Source: Zoroaster sp. YZ-2022
Lineage: Eukaryota > Echinodermata > Asteroidea > Forcipulatida > Zoroasteridae
Direction: 5' to 3'
NCBI GenBank assembly: GCA_029582265.1
Contig: CM055831.1
Span: forward strand, 30,553,654-30,617,653
DNA: 64,000 nt
The translations under genes and the position numbers were made by a program. This document shows, piece after piece, positions 23,335 to 33,989 of the stretch; the stretch's first letter is position 1; each line of letters starts with the position of its first letter. The notes under the pieces were generated by a model. It made no database searches and was not told the DNA's origin. It worked only from the letters and a program-made list of their open reading frames with translations.

Positions 23335-23892
23335 CTGGAAAAATAATAATAGAGATAACACAGCACAGTGATATAACAATTATGTGTGTTATGTTTTATG
23401 AGCTGAACATTAAATGAAGATATTTCTACATATTTTGACATGAAGGCCTATACATGTACAAAGGGATTCACAACAGTCAATGTTCACTTTGAACCTTTGA
23501 ACTGTCATGATTTATTATTCACTATTTATTTCAATCAATGTCATGTTTCAGAAAATAAAATATGCTAAATTTAGATTGATGACAGCCAGTGAGTACATGT
23601 ATAGCACATAATTTCAATGTATGAAGGTTTTAATAGCATAACATATAGTTATGAGCCACTTTCTTTTTCTAGGAAAATTCAGTTAAGTGGAACGTTTCTA
23701 CATTAAATTATTAATTAAACATTTTGTTTGTTGAGGTATTACTAGGAGAGCAATTGGACAGTGAATAAAGAGATATTCTAATGCACATAGAGATTTCCCC
23801 GCTTTCTAAGAGAAGGTCATCGGAAACTGAATAAAATTGATAATTTCACATTAACTCATGGTTAATTACTTTAAAGGTTTGCTGAAATACAT

Positions 23893-24068
23893 GTAGAAAC
23901 TCCTAATATAATTGTTTCATAGCTAGGGCTGTGCCGGGTATCCAGGTATCCAGATACCCGACTGAAACTGTCATTACTCTGTAGAAACTCCTAATATAAT
24001 TGTTTCATAGCTAGGGCTGTGCCGGGTATCCAGGTATCCAGATACCCGACTGAAACTGTCATTACCCG
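23893..24068. repeat. 88-bp tandem duplication within a dispersed repeat
   Basis: Two identical units start at 23,893 and 23,981 (GTAGAAACTCCTAATATAAT). Each contains GGCTGTGCCGGGTATCC and GATACCCGACTG. A diverged third copy at 35,210-35,310 (GGCTGTGCCAGGTATCCGG, GAAACTGTCATTACC) defines a dispersed family. Confidence 0.9.
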
Positions 24069-24561
24069 GTTCCATGTTTTGGTTCCAATTACCCGTAAAC
24101 GACTTTTTAAAATTTGTACTTAATATTTCAGCATTTACAAACAGAAATCTGTGACTGTTGAACAATGTAATGTTTACACTTTTACAGACAATTATCTTTA
24201 AATTCAAGAGATTACACTCCAATAAAGCCTTTGTAGTATTTTACCAACATTTGCCATATATTTTTCTCCAACTGTTTGTGATACATTGTATCCAATCATT
24301 AAGACTGCAAAGGGCCTGACAGTGGCTGCTTCAAACAACTTATCACACCAGCAGCATATGAGGGAATATTTGCCTAATTGTTTGCAGTAATTGGATTAGT
24401 GGGGCAATTGCATGCTGATCATGATCGGGTAATTTATAGCTTGTTATGAGAATACAGGGACCTGGCGTAAACGGATGTTCGATGTTGGAGATACGGCAGT
24501 GGACGACGTATTGCATTATGCAAATGAAACATGCGCCAGACAGTGCCACATGAGGAAACAC

Positions 24562-24624
24562 ATGACCATTCAATGGATAATTTGACCATTCAATGGATAA
24601 TTTGACCATTCAATGGATAATTTG
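24562..24624. repeat. 20-bp tandem repeat, 3 copies
   Basis: TGACCATTCAATGGATAATT occurs three times in a row. Confidence 0.95.
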
Positions 24625-25130
24625 ACATGATAAATTACCAGGGAAGTAATTTTCAAAGTTATATTTGTAAGTTGTTGTTTGCTTTTATTCAGAGTAACTT
24701 TAAACTGGTCAGATGCCATGATCATTTGGTCTGTCAATTCATAGGGTATGTCAATGAGTTGTTTGCTTTTATTCAGAGTAACTTTAAACTGGTCAGATGC
24801 CATGATCATTTGGTCTGTCAATTCATAGGGTATGTCAATGAGTTGTTTGCTTTTATTCAGAGTAACTTTAAACTGGTCAGATGCCATGATCATTTGGTCT
24901 GTCAATTCATAGGGTATGTCAATGAGTTGTTTGCTTTTATTCAGAGTAACTTTAAACTGGTCAGATGCCATGATCATTTGGACTGTCAATTCATAGGGTA
25001 TGTCAATGAGTTGTTTACATGCATGTTCATCAACATCATTCAGTGTCATGTCAACACAACAATGAATGCATTCAGTAAGTGGAGTGTGGCAGTTATTTAT
25101 TGGCAATCTTTTGAATAATATGTGCTGCAA
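24570..25130 (-). CDS. Repeat-bearing open frame of 186 residues in the TRIM intron
   Basis: On the minus strand a frame from 25,130 encodes a non-repetitive start (HTPLTECIHCCVDMTLND, VDEHACKQ) and then four nearly identical 28-residue units (LIDIPYELTDQMIMASDQFK plus VTLNKSKQ), the first with V for D. The DNA period is 84 bp, so length changes preserve the frame; it also leaves the opposite strand open. An acceptor-like TTGCAG precedes it at about 25,124, but its phase does not fit TRIM exon 1. It may be a leftover or alternative exon, or a minisatellite that happens to be open. No family recognised. Confidence 0.3.
   Translation of the reverse strand: MQHILFKRLPINNCHTPLTECIHCCVDMTLNDVDEHACKQLIDIPYELTVQMIMASDQFKVTLNKSKQLIDIPYELTDQMIMASDQFKVTLNKSKQLIDIPYELTDQMIMASDQFKVTLNKSKQLIDIPYELTDQMIMASDQFKVTLNKSKQQLTNITLKITSLVIYHVKLSIEWSNYPLNGQIIH
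24674..25010. repeat. 84-bp tandem repeat, 4 copies
   Basis: Units begin GTTGTTTGCTTTTATTCAG at about 24,674, 24,758, 24,842 and 24,926 and are almost identical, indicating recent expansion or gene conversion. Confidence 0.95.
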
Positions 25131-25489
25131 GTGAGTTTGACCAGTTGTTTTAAATTACAAAGCGCACAAAGATCTCGTCAAGCTTCTATGGCCGGCTGGA
25201 AATCTGTGGAACTTTACTTCAGGATTCTGGAAAGCATTCCTGAACACTGATGAACAGACACACTCTGGTGATAATTCTGGTCTATGGCTGTCTGACAAAC
25301 AATTAAATGAACAATTGAGTTTAACTCTTAAGTAGAATTTTCCAAATTAAAGATGAAGTTGAATGAGTACATTCATCGATCATTGTTGCTAGCAGACGAC
25401 TGACTATATGAAAACACAACAACCCTTTATGCAGCTACCCATGCCATGTTTATTGAACCTCCACTGATGTGTTGCATTTACATACTTAA

Positions 25490-26157
25490 CCCTCAAGGGA
25501 GGCACGTTGTCAGAAGTGTCTGACACAATTCAGTATTTTCGTTCCCCTAAACAAATAATAAACACCACCCACTTATCAGTCAATGATATCTCAAGCTGGA
25601 CCATAACACACATCCTACAGGGGGTTTCATTCAACAGGAGTCAGTGACGTTGTGGGGAGGGGCATCGAACAATTCTGCCCGTATGGTTTGTGCACAAATT
25701 TTGACAGCATGCTCTGTGTACAACATCAATGCATGTTGGATGCATGGGGAATTGAATACACTTGGAACTCGTCCAGTGATAAGTGGAACCATCTGTTCAG
25801 TCACTGGGCTAGTAGTAGATAAATATCTTTTGATCTCTTGCCGACAGTGTAAGTTGTAATGCCCCCCCCCCCCCACCCCCCTTTCTTTCAGGACATACAT
25901 GTACTAGAGTGGGCATGTGGCTTGTTTCAAGTATGTAAACAATTGTGCCAGGTTTCTAAGTTTATTACAGGGGCTTGTGACAATAGCTTGCTTAAATTAA
26001 TTCCCGCAATACCTAGACATGTTAACAACACAATTATATAACAAAATCGTTGGGGAAATGCCAAAGAAACCCTCTTAACTTATTAAAACCGTGTGTCAGA
26101 TGTTTCTGACAACGTCACGCATTTACGTTACGACCAAACAGGTCCCTCGTTTGAGGG
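25490..26157. mobile_element. TTAA-flanked MITE, 668 bp, CCCTCAA family
   Basis: TTAA at 25,486-25,489 and 26,158-26,161. The left end CCCTCAAGGGAGGCACGTTG and the right-end complement CCCTCAAACGAGGGACC match, followed inward by GTTGTCAGAAGTGTCTGACA against GTTGTCAGAAACATCTGACA. The interior has a C-run at 25,862 and no transposase. The ends and target suit a piggyBac-type element. Confidence 0.8.
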
Positions 26158-26613
26158 TTAAACAGCAGTGTGTTCTTTCTGCAAATTGGCTGAATAATTA
26201 AGCCACATGGACCGATGCATTTTTAGACGTTTGCTTAAAAACTAACAAAAAAATTGAGAGTCAAATGATATTTTTATTTGGTATTATGGATGTCTAATAA
26301 TTGTCATAACAATGAATAAAGTCCTTGTTAAATAGTGGTTTATAATATCTCTTTAAGTTCACTTGCAATCCTACAGGGGTATTGTCTTTGTTTGAGGCTG
26401 TTGTTTATTTTTTCACTTGTTATATATATTTTTTATACTATGCAATTTTTTTAATTATTTTTTTTAATGGATTTGTAGCTTTGTGAATTTGACGTGTAAA
26501 ATTTTAAAATTTGTTGAAATGAAATGTACTGCACCACAGTCTTGTTTTTACACAGCATGCACTGTACTACACTACATGCTGTTGAATGCATAATGTGTAC
26601 ATAAGAAACTTAC

Positions 26614-27901
26614 TTCCTTGTATTGGAATTATTCTTTTCTGATGTCCCTTGGTGCTGCAGATTACCACTCTCTTGTTACCCCAGTCTGTCACTGCAATCT
26701 CATCACCAGGTTGACAAGCAGCAATACCCCAAGCCCCTCTGAATTCTCCTGAACCAAATTCACCACACAGCTGCCACTTGGGTTCCTGCAGCTCCACCTT
26801 GCCAAGATTGACATCACCAACCCTCTGACTCTCCTTGAATCTCAGATGACAAAGCTTGTGATCAATCTTGGGAAGACTTTGACTGCTGAGAAATTTCAAG
26901 TCCTTGCTGATAGTGGGATAGAGTGCAAGGAAGTCAGGATCTGATGAATTGTTGGTGACATCGTTGGCGGTCTCCAGTGAATGCTGTATTTGTTGTGAGA
27001 TTACACTCACTGTTTGCTCATATTCATCCAATTTGTTGTTATGATCTTTGTGGAAGATTTTGATTTCATCAATGATGCGACTCTCTTGAGCTGTTACCTC
27101 AGCCCTGATCTCATCAGCTCTGTTCTTCACCTGTGCCATGGTTCTTTCAACTGTGATGCCCAGTTTGTCTTTCATTGTTGAGGCAGTTGCTAGAGATTGT
27201 TCAAGTTCCTTGAGAACTCCTTCAAGGGGAGTAAAGAATTGAGCCAATGACTGTTTATATGTGGATGAGGCTTGGTTGCAATCAATGTACTCATGTTGTG
27301 GTTTACAGTGGTCTAGGACAGTGCAATCTCGGCAAATCAACTTGTCACATGTTACACAGTAGAACCGTGTGACTTCGCCATTATGAATTAGGCATTCTGG
27401 ATGAAGATTTTGTTTTGTCTCTTTTATTGCTACCTTCCCCTGAATAAAGTCGTCCAAAGTAGCAATTGTATGGTTTGAACATGCAGCGATTTTGGGGTGT
27501 CTTTTACAGCAATTTACACAGAGGTTCTGTGTACAGTCAAGACAGCGATGGATAGCCTCATTCTCTTCACATATGTCACACATTAGCTGCATATTACCAG
27601 AGCTGACCAACTTCTGTTGCAATGTGATCTCTTCAACAAGACCAATTAGATAGAAGTTGGTCTTGAGGCCTGGAACACCCATCGTAGGAAGTTGTGTCTC
27701 TCGTCGACACAAAGGACAAGGAATCATGACAGCATCCTTGTATTTGGTAGTGTGGTATTCATCTAAACAGTTTTCACAGAAGCTGTGGGCACAGTCCAGT
27801 ATTTTGGGTTGTCTGTACACCTCTTTGCAAATACTGCACTCAAGATGATCCTTGCTGATTTTCTCTAGAGCTGAACCCAATGTTGGTTTAGAAGTAGCCA
27901 T
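26614..27901 (-). CDS. TRIM-NHL protein, exon 1 (RING, B-boxes, coiled coil)
   Basis: Starts MATSKPTLGSALEKISKD at 27,901. RING C3HC4 at residues 22-68 (CSICKEVYRQPKILDCAHSF, CENCLDEY, CPLCRRE), B-box 1 at 108-149 (CDICEENEAIHRCLDC), B-box 2 at 170-208 (CLIHNGEVTRFYCVTC, CRDCTVLDHC), a coiled coil at about 215-330 (KELEQSLATASTMKDKLG, QESRIIDEIKIFHKDHN), then a linker and the first NHL blade (GAWGIAACQPGDEIAVTDWG). All zinc ligands seem present. Such proteins are cytoplasmic E3 ubiquitin ligases; the substrate here is unknown. The exon gives 429 codons plus one base before GTAAGT. An acceptor-like CTATAG just before ATG suggests an upstream untranslated exon; a donor GAG|GTAAGC at 29,102 is one candidate. 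Nearest relatives are TRIM2/3/45/71-like proteins, but orthology is not claimed. Confidence 0.93.
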
Positions 27902-29437
27902 TTCTATAGATCTGTTTATAAATGATGTATGGAATGAAATATAAAATCAGACTCAATATCAGGCTCACATCAGGTAATGCAACAATAAGTTTGTCACAAG
28001 TCAGTTTAAAAGGTTACTTGACTATCAGAAATAAAGCTTCAAATTACATTTGAGATACAATTTTTCAATAAATCTTGTTTAACAATATTTACTGTAGTAT
28101 CAAATTATTTGTCATGTTCTCATGAAAACAAATTTCAATGTGAATTTTGAAAAGGAAGGCATTTCCTGGGAGGTACTTATCCCTCCATACCAATAATTTA
28201 GCCTTGTTTTGGTCATCTATTAAAGGTTAATATTAAAGATGTATTGTGTACTCATGCTGACAAAATACTGGAGATTTAAATTGTGTTGGGTCACCAAAGT
28301 TGTGAACTTTAAAACCAGACATCTAACAAAAAATCTAGTTAAACATATATTGACAGAATGATTAAAACCGAAATTGAATGTTACATCCTCAATTCATTAC
28401 AATGATTAGGTTTTCACTTCATCTATTGGTATACATACAAGAATTGTTGATGTCTTATTTAATTTCTTAAAACTTTAGTGAACCAACAATATATCAATAT
28501 TAAATAAATATCTCATATCAAAACTTATTTTCTTCAAATTTTCAAACGTTCTTGCTGAAAGATTTATCGCCAGTGTTATTCGCTATTTTAACGGCAATTT
28601 CCATCAATTATGCATTGCTATTTTACTTGTGAAAGGAAAAAGCCTGGTTTTACAGTAAATATGTACCAAAATTAATTGATGTTAAGTCCCCTCATAAATT
28701 CTTACTGCTATACCAAGATGCGGACAACTGTTGTTTTTTTAAATTTCCAATTTCAAAGTATTTATTGTATTTCTAAAAGGAAATTGCTGATAAAACACGG
28801 CGATACATCTTTAATCTCCAGTGTGTATTGTGCACCTGATTTGTCTCAACTATCATTTAACTTGTATCATACAGATATGTTTCAACAAGAAGACAATATC
28901 TTATAATACATCATACACTGAATTAGAATTTCTAAACTGAGTTCAACATTCATTACAGGATTTTGTGATCCCACAACCTTGTGGAAGTACCGTATGGTAA
29001 AACTCAATCTGCTGAGTAGATGAACAAAATCATAATCACTATATTCACTGTCTATAGAAGTCACTCCAAACATCTAAACAAACATGACAAATGTTAGCTT
29101 ACCTCACAGTGGTTTTACTTTGTTTTATTCAAGCCAGTTGAACACAAAATGAAGTCAATTTTTACTTTCTGGCAGAGCATATGATATAACATGAAAATTT
29201 AGGGTGGATCCCAAACAAAATGGCGCTTGACAAACAAAGTTTAGTTCCTGGTAGAGTACATGACAAAGTCATTAGGTCATAGGTCTACCTGACTGATATG
29301 TACAGTACACAGTGAATACAGTGTACCATAATTGTTTGACTCAATGATGTATGCATATTGAACTTCATTGTGAAAGTTCAGCTGTGTTGCATGATGTTGT
29401 ATATAATATTGTATCCTGCTTGTGTTGTAAAGTGTGA
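27902..29437. other. Upstream region of the TRIM gene, no coding feature
   Basis: AT-rich. A minus-strand donor (CTGTGAG|GTAAGCTAAC) at 29,102 could end a 5' untranslated exon. AAAATGGCGC at 29,219 is YY1-like on the plus strand. Confidence 0.35.
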
Positions 29438-30632
29438 GTATAATCTACAGGATAGTATTCCATAGATTATACCATAGAGTAAGGTCCTTGCTATATGATT
29501 ATACTCACACTTGTTAATACAATACAAATACTAACTTCTCTCTGACTTTTACCACTGCTGATAACTGCACTATTCATAACTGATAGGTGACTTCTCTGTA
29601 AATAATAACCAAAGCCCTTGTTGAAACACTGAGACACAGTGCGGCTGATTCCTTGAAATGTCTGAGAAAGCTCTGACCACTGCCCAGCATTGTCAGGCTC
29701 TCATTGGTCAGGAGTTACTAAATCCAGTTGCATTGTTATAAGTTTCTGGTCAATCCTCATAGGAGTAGTGTGATAAATTCATAGTCCCATTTAACCCATT
29801 GCCCTACACCCTTACATCATTGACTCTTTACTCTATGGGAGCTATAGAACTATGCTCAATATAATCATAGATCATTTTATTATTACAATAAACATGATCA
29901 AATGTGAGTTATTTCATTCTCAAATGTTGATATTGACCAATATTTGGGTTTGTGATGTGTCAACAATTCACTGAGACATATGGAAAGTAAGGAAGCAGTG
30001 ATTGTTGGAGGAGGATGGTGAGAGTAGGTTATAAAATATTAATAGCTTCAGGGAAGAAGGGATTTTGAAATTGGTTTAGTTTCCCTAACAATTGATTTCA
30101 TAAATGCCACAGAGACAGTTTAGACTATAGTTCAAACATTCTGATTGGTTGAGATGTGATCACATGGTTGTTTAAGACCAGTCTTAATGTTGGTATCACT
30201 GCTTCTACAAGGATGCTTTCTCTCTTTGAACCAAGATGTACAGTTCAATGTGGAGTCAAGTCTTGAGAAAAATGTAAAAAACATTGGAGTAAATATTATA
30301 TTTTGTTCATTGTTTTTTTTTAATGCAAGCACTTGAAATATACTTTATATTTCAATATAATTTGTATAATTACCATTTCATATAATAATTTGGTCATTTT
30401 GGTCATTTTGTGTTCATGTCATTACCAATGCTGTATCTTCCCTTTAAACATTGGTGCAAAGTTCATTTGAGATGCACCAGCTACATCTGTGTTTCTGGAT
30501 GCAAAATGTTTTAGTTTTTGGAACAAAGTTTTTAAAATATTTTTACAACAAAATCAGGAGAGCATTCATGAATGGGAATAAAAGAGTGACACTTTGTCTT
30601 GACCTCAGGATAAATACCCCTGGGGTTGTGGC

Positions 30633-30825
30633 TGTAATAATAGCAGTAGACGACACTTGTTTATGGAGCCGATATGTATTTTATTAACTTCAAGCTCGTG
30701 AGGGTGACATGGGCTTTTTACAAGAATATTCTGGAGTAACGAAGTGCATGCCTTATTTGACCTAGTTAAGTATAAAGGTCAGAGTGCAATATGTAGTGCT
30801 TTGCATATTAAGTAGTTCCATTACA
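30633..30825 (+). mobile_element. Solo LTR-like insertion, 193 bp, target duplication GTGGC
   Basis: TGTAATAATAG at one end and CCATTACA at the other, between GTGGC at 30,628-30,632 and 30,826-30,830. Copy 1 reads GGGTTGTGGCCATGGGCAAT uninterrupted at about 18,218, which is the empty site. It is short for an LTR but has TG...CA ends and a 5-bp target, so a small Ty3/gypsy-type solo LTR is likely. Confidence 0.75.
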
Positions 30826-31017
30826 GTGGCCATGAGCAATTAAGGACATTACCTATGGTTTGCTGGTTCTTTATCCCTGTGGCCGTGACACAATCGGTCT
30901 TTATCCTGTGATCAACACCATGCATTGAATTTTGAATCCAATTGTCACTTTTTGAGTTAAATATTTCTGTTTATAATTTTTATTCCCTTAGTAATGTTGA
31001 ACTGTCATGTTTTGAGT

Positions 31018-31215
31018 TCAGAGCAGACTTTCAACAGGGCATGGAATCGGTGTCCTAGTTTAAGATAACCACAGTGACTGAAAATTACTGGCTCATTTAT
31101 GCAGCAGCAACGATAATATAACCTTATCATATGGGCTATTATTTTCATTCAATTAGTTTATTAAAAAACTAGCACTCTGATTCCATGCCCTGTTGATTGT
31201 GACGATACTGCCCCT
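31018..31215. mobile_element. GCAGTATC-family MITE, left end lost (paralogue of 18,418)
   Basis: Same truncation as the copy 1 element, with a clean right end ATACTGCCCCT then TTAA. Confidence 0.7.
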
Positions 31216-31357
31216 TTAAGCTAGGGAGGTGTGGGTCATGCAAAATTTGTGTGATTATGTTAATATGCTAACTTGATCTCATGGTCATGAAAACATTGTC
31301 TCTTATTGGCTTGAATCTTAACGATATTTTAATTCTTTTGAAACAATCTTCTTCCAG

Positions 31358-31514
31358 ATCATTCTGGTTGGGTAGTCAGAATAACATGATAGCTTCAATG
31401 TTGTCGCATGCTGCCCTCATTCTGTCAGCAATGACCATGATAACATCAGATGGTGTTGTAGCTCTTTGTACAGGATGCTGTGTCAACTTGTTCAGGGATT
31501 TTTATGATACTTGA
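31358..31514 (+). CDS. Candidate last exon of an unknown gene, copy 2
   Basis: Acceptor ATCTTCTTCCAG; frame reads SFWLGSQNNMIASMLSHAAL, then ILSAMTMITSDGVV and VNLFRDFYDT, stop 31,512-31,514. Paralogue of 18,772-18,927 with an in-frame difference of a few codons. Followed by a tandem run of GTAAGTTT donors. Not recognised. Confidence 0.3.
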
Positions 31515-31592
31515 TGGTAAGTTTCTATGATACTTGATGGTAAGTTTCTATGATACTTGATGGTAAGTTTCTATGATACTTGATGGTAAGCA
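31504..31592 (+). repeat. 23-bp tandem repeat carrying a splice donor, 4 copies
   Basis: ATGATACTTGATGGTAAGTTT recurs with donor-like GT at 31,517, 31,540, 31,563 and 31,586. Copy 1 of the unit has one clean copy (AATGGTAAGTTTATGTG) and one decayed one. Confidence 0.95.
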
Positions 31593-32119
31593 TGTTCAAT
31601 ATTTTATTCAATCAGTTTGCAAAAGGTCATTTCAGGAAAGTTTTGTTCTTAGACAAAAATCCCTCATTCCAAAAGAGCTGATGTTAGAGTTCCTTTAATG
31701 CAGATAATGATTCTGTGCATGGGCAGATCCAGGATCTTGAAAATGACACGGCAGAAAAGCAGGACACACAAACTGTATAATAAATTGACATGCACGGTAA
31801 TAAAAGATGGGGGGAGGGGTACATGACCCTTTGACCCCTGGATTCACCAATGATCCTATATTATGTTATAATCAAAACTTCAGACCTTCCTAATGTTTAC
31901 AATATCTCTGTAATTTATTTTTGAACTCAGTCAAGCATGTTTTGTGTAGATGAAATTGTAAATCATTTTAATCATCACACAATGAATTCAAGAATGAAAT
32001 TGATGTCACCATGGAAAGTTTAATTCAAACATCATATCCAAAGACATGACTTCCAGTTTCTTGATATTAAATTGTTCATTTAAAAAATTGTAGTGAATTT
32101 TCTCTTTAATTTAACAGTA

Positions 32120-32450
32120 CACTCTAAAAACTCCCGGGTCAGATTTGACCCAGAACGGGTCAAATCTGACCCGGAATCCGGGTTCTATTTGGCGCGACCA
32201 CTTCCGGGTCAGAATGACCCGGAAAATTTGGTCAACATTTTTGACCCGGAACTGGGTCATTTCAACTGACCCTATTCGGGTCAAGAAAATAATAATGACC
32301 CAGAATTGGGTCAGCTAAAATAACCCGGAAATCCGGGTCCAAAAGGTTGACCAAACTTTCCGGGTCAGAATGACCGGAAATGGTCGCCAAATAATTCGGG
32401 TCAAATTTATGTGACCCGGTTCGGGTCACATGAGATAAGCATGTCCTCCA
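32120..32450. repeat. Palindromic subterminal repeat block of the CACTC element
   Basis: Two arms, roughly 32,175-32,275 and 32,300-32,405, are inverted copies of each other (ACCACTTCCGGGTCAGAATGA against its mirror near 32,355-32,375). GGGTCA and TGACCC motifs occur every 10-30 bp. Probable transposase-binding region, by analogy. Confidence 0.7.
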
Positions 32451-33059
32451 TGTATTCGTAGCATTATCTGTGGCAAGCATTTTGAAATAGTGTACTGAAT
32501 TGAAATTCATACAAATTAAAGTCTTAATTTTACCACCACATTAAAAAGTGTGTTCATTCTCATTGCAAATTGCCATAAATAAATGCTATGTTTATTTAGG
32601 AACATGCTTACCTTGTCAGGGTGCCCAAGCACTGGAACAGCACATTTGAAAACTGTTAAATGAAAGAAACAAATGAACGTTTAATGATTTCACATTGGTT
32701 AAATCAGTTTATTCAACAGGTTTTGCAAACACACTATATGTATGTACATATTTAATAGCATTATACAATGACATTGCTTCGTTTTTGTGTGTTATGCAAA
32801 CAAACAGTTTAGTTTTGAGATTGTCAGTTTTAAAGCTCATGTATCAGATCACTTCCACTTGGGGAACTGCAAAATAGTTGGTTGGTCGGTCTGGCATCAT
32901 AATTCCACTCTAAATTTATGCACAATAATAGTTTTGTTCACTTGTTGTCTGTGCATGAGTTTTTTAAAAAGTTTAACTTTACTCTAACTTTTTATGCAAT
33001 GATGTATTTCTTGCATCTGGGATATTAAAAGTTACTGAATTTTACTTTACCACGACGAC

Positions 33060-33265
33060 TCAGTGTTTTGCGAGGTCTGCGGAAAAAACCTACAGGCACG
33101 CTTGGGTGGGACTCAACCTGTGACCTTCCACATCCTCTAGCCATCAGGCAAGCTCGTTGGTCAGTGAGTAAGATGTCTGCTCTAGAATGTGTGGAAGGTC
33201 GTGGGTTTCAGTCACCAAGTTGCTTTTATCCCCGAACCTCGCTACCCTGTGGCGCATCAGTGAAA
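33060..33265. repeat. Inverted pair of tRNA-like SINE heads
   Basis: The right half reads TTGGTCAGTGAGTAAGATG then GGTCGTGGGTTTCAGTC, a decayed tRNA A box and B box. The left half holds the complement of a B box (GGGACTCAACCTGTGACC). The two halves face each other around 33,145. Not a functional tRNA: no acceptor stem closes. Confidence 0.5.
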
Positions 33266-33525
33266 TAACTAACCTGAAAAAGTAAGAATATCATGCATTT
33301 GGGAACACAATTACACCAAGTTATTAACCTGGGAAAATGTTGTCAAGATATGTTGAACCTTTATTAAAAAGTATTTGGTTTAGCAAAGTTTTTAAAATGA
33401 AGACTTTAAAACGTTTTCTGTTATTAAAACACTTTTCTTGTCTCTTTTCTCGTCTTTTTTTATTCACTAAAATAATCTAGTTTTTTAATAAACACATCAC
33501 AAAACTAACTTGAAAAAAAATTAAA

Positions 33526-33989
33526 AGGATGTGAGACGTACTAAATAACAATGTTTTTTAACACCTTATAATTATTTAACAATAAAACAATTTGAAATAA
33601 ACATATTGCATTTTCGGTATATTTTTAATTTATTTATTTTCTTTAAAAATAATAGTCTTTTGAGCATACGCATAAAAATGGGCCACTTGCTCGATTCCGC
33701 TACCGGCGTCACATCCATTACATAATATACCCATGGGGTGGACTGAGCCATTTAACAATTTAAAAATAGTTGTCCTTTTGGAATGCCCATGAATAAATTC
33801 GCCATGGTGACATCGGTGGTGGAATCGAGCAAGTGGCCTATTTTTGTGTGGGCGTTCAGAAGACTATTATTTTAAAATAAATCAATTAAAAATATACCGG
33901 AAGGCAACATGTTTATTTCAAATTGTAATATTGTTAAATAATTATAAGTGTAAAATAAAACCATTATTATTTAGTACGTCTCACATCCT
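33526..33989. mobile_element. Fold-back MITE, arms about 190 bp
   Basis: The left end AGGATGTGAGACGTACTAAA and the complement of the right end match and remain alignable inward to GGCCACTTGCTCGATTCC (33,681) and its mirror near 33,820. The loop is about 90 bp. No target duplication is obvious and there is no coding capacity. Nested inside the CACTC element. Confidence 0.75.

Larger units (their letters stand above)
23335..26613 (-). other. Intron of the TRIM-NHL gene
   Basis: 3,279 bp, donor GAA|GTAAGT at 26,613 and acceptor TTCCAG at 23,335. It contains a duplicated dispersed repeat, a 20-bp and an 84-bp tandem array, and a 668-bp MITE. Confidence 0.85.

Noticed and set aside
24627..25118. 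A 163-codon plus-strand frame over the 84-bp repeat
   Set aside because: Mirror of the minus-strand frame, open only because the repeat length is a multiple of three.
22709..27901. Reading the TRIM exon 1 frame on to its own stop as a 444-residue protein
   Set aside because: The last 15 codons lie past a consensus GTAAGT donor; joining to exon 2 completes the NHL blade in phase.
33145..33225. A functional tRNA gene
   Set aside because: A- and B-box-like words are present but decayed, and no cloverleaf or acceptor stem forms; it is a SINE head.
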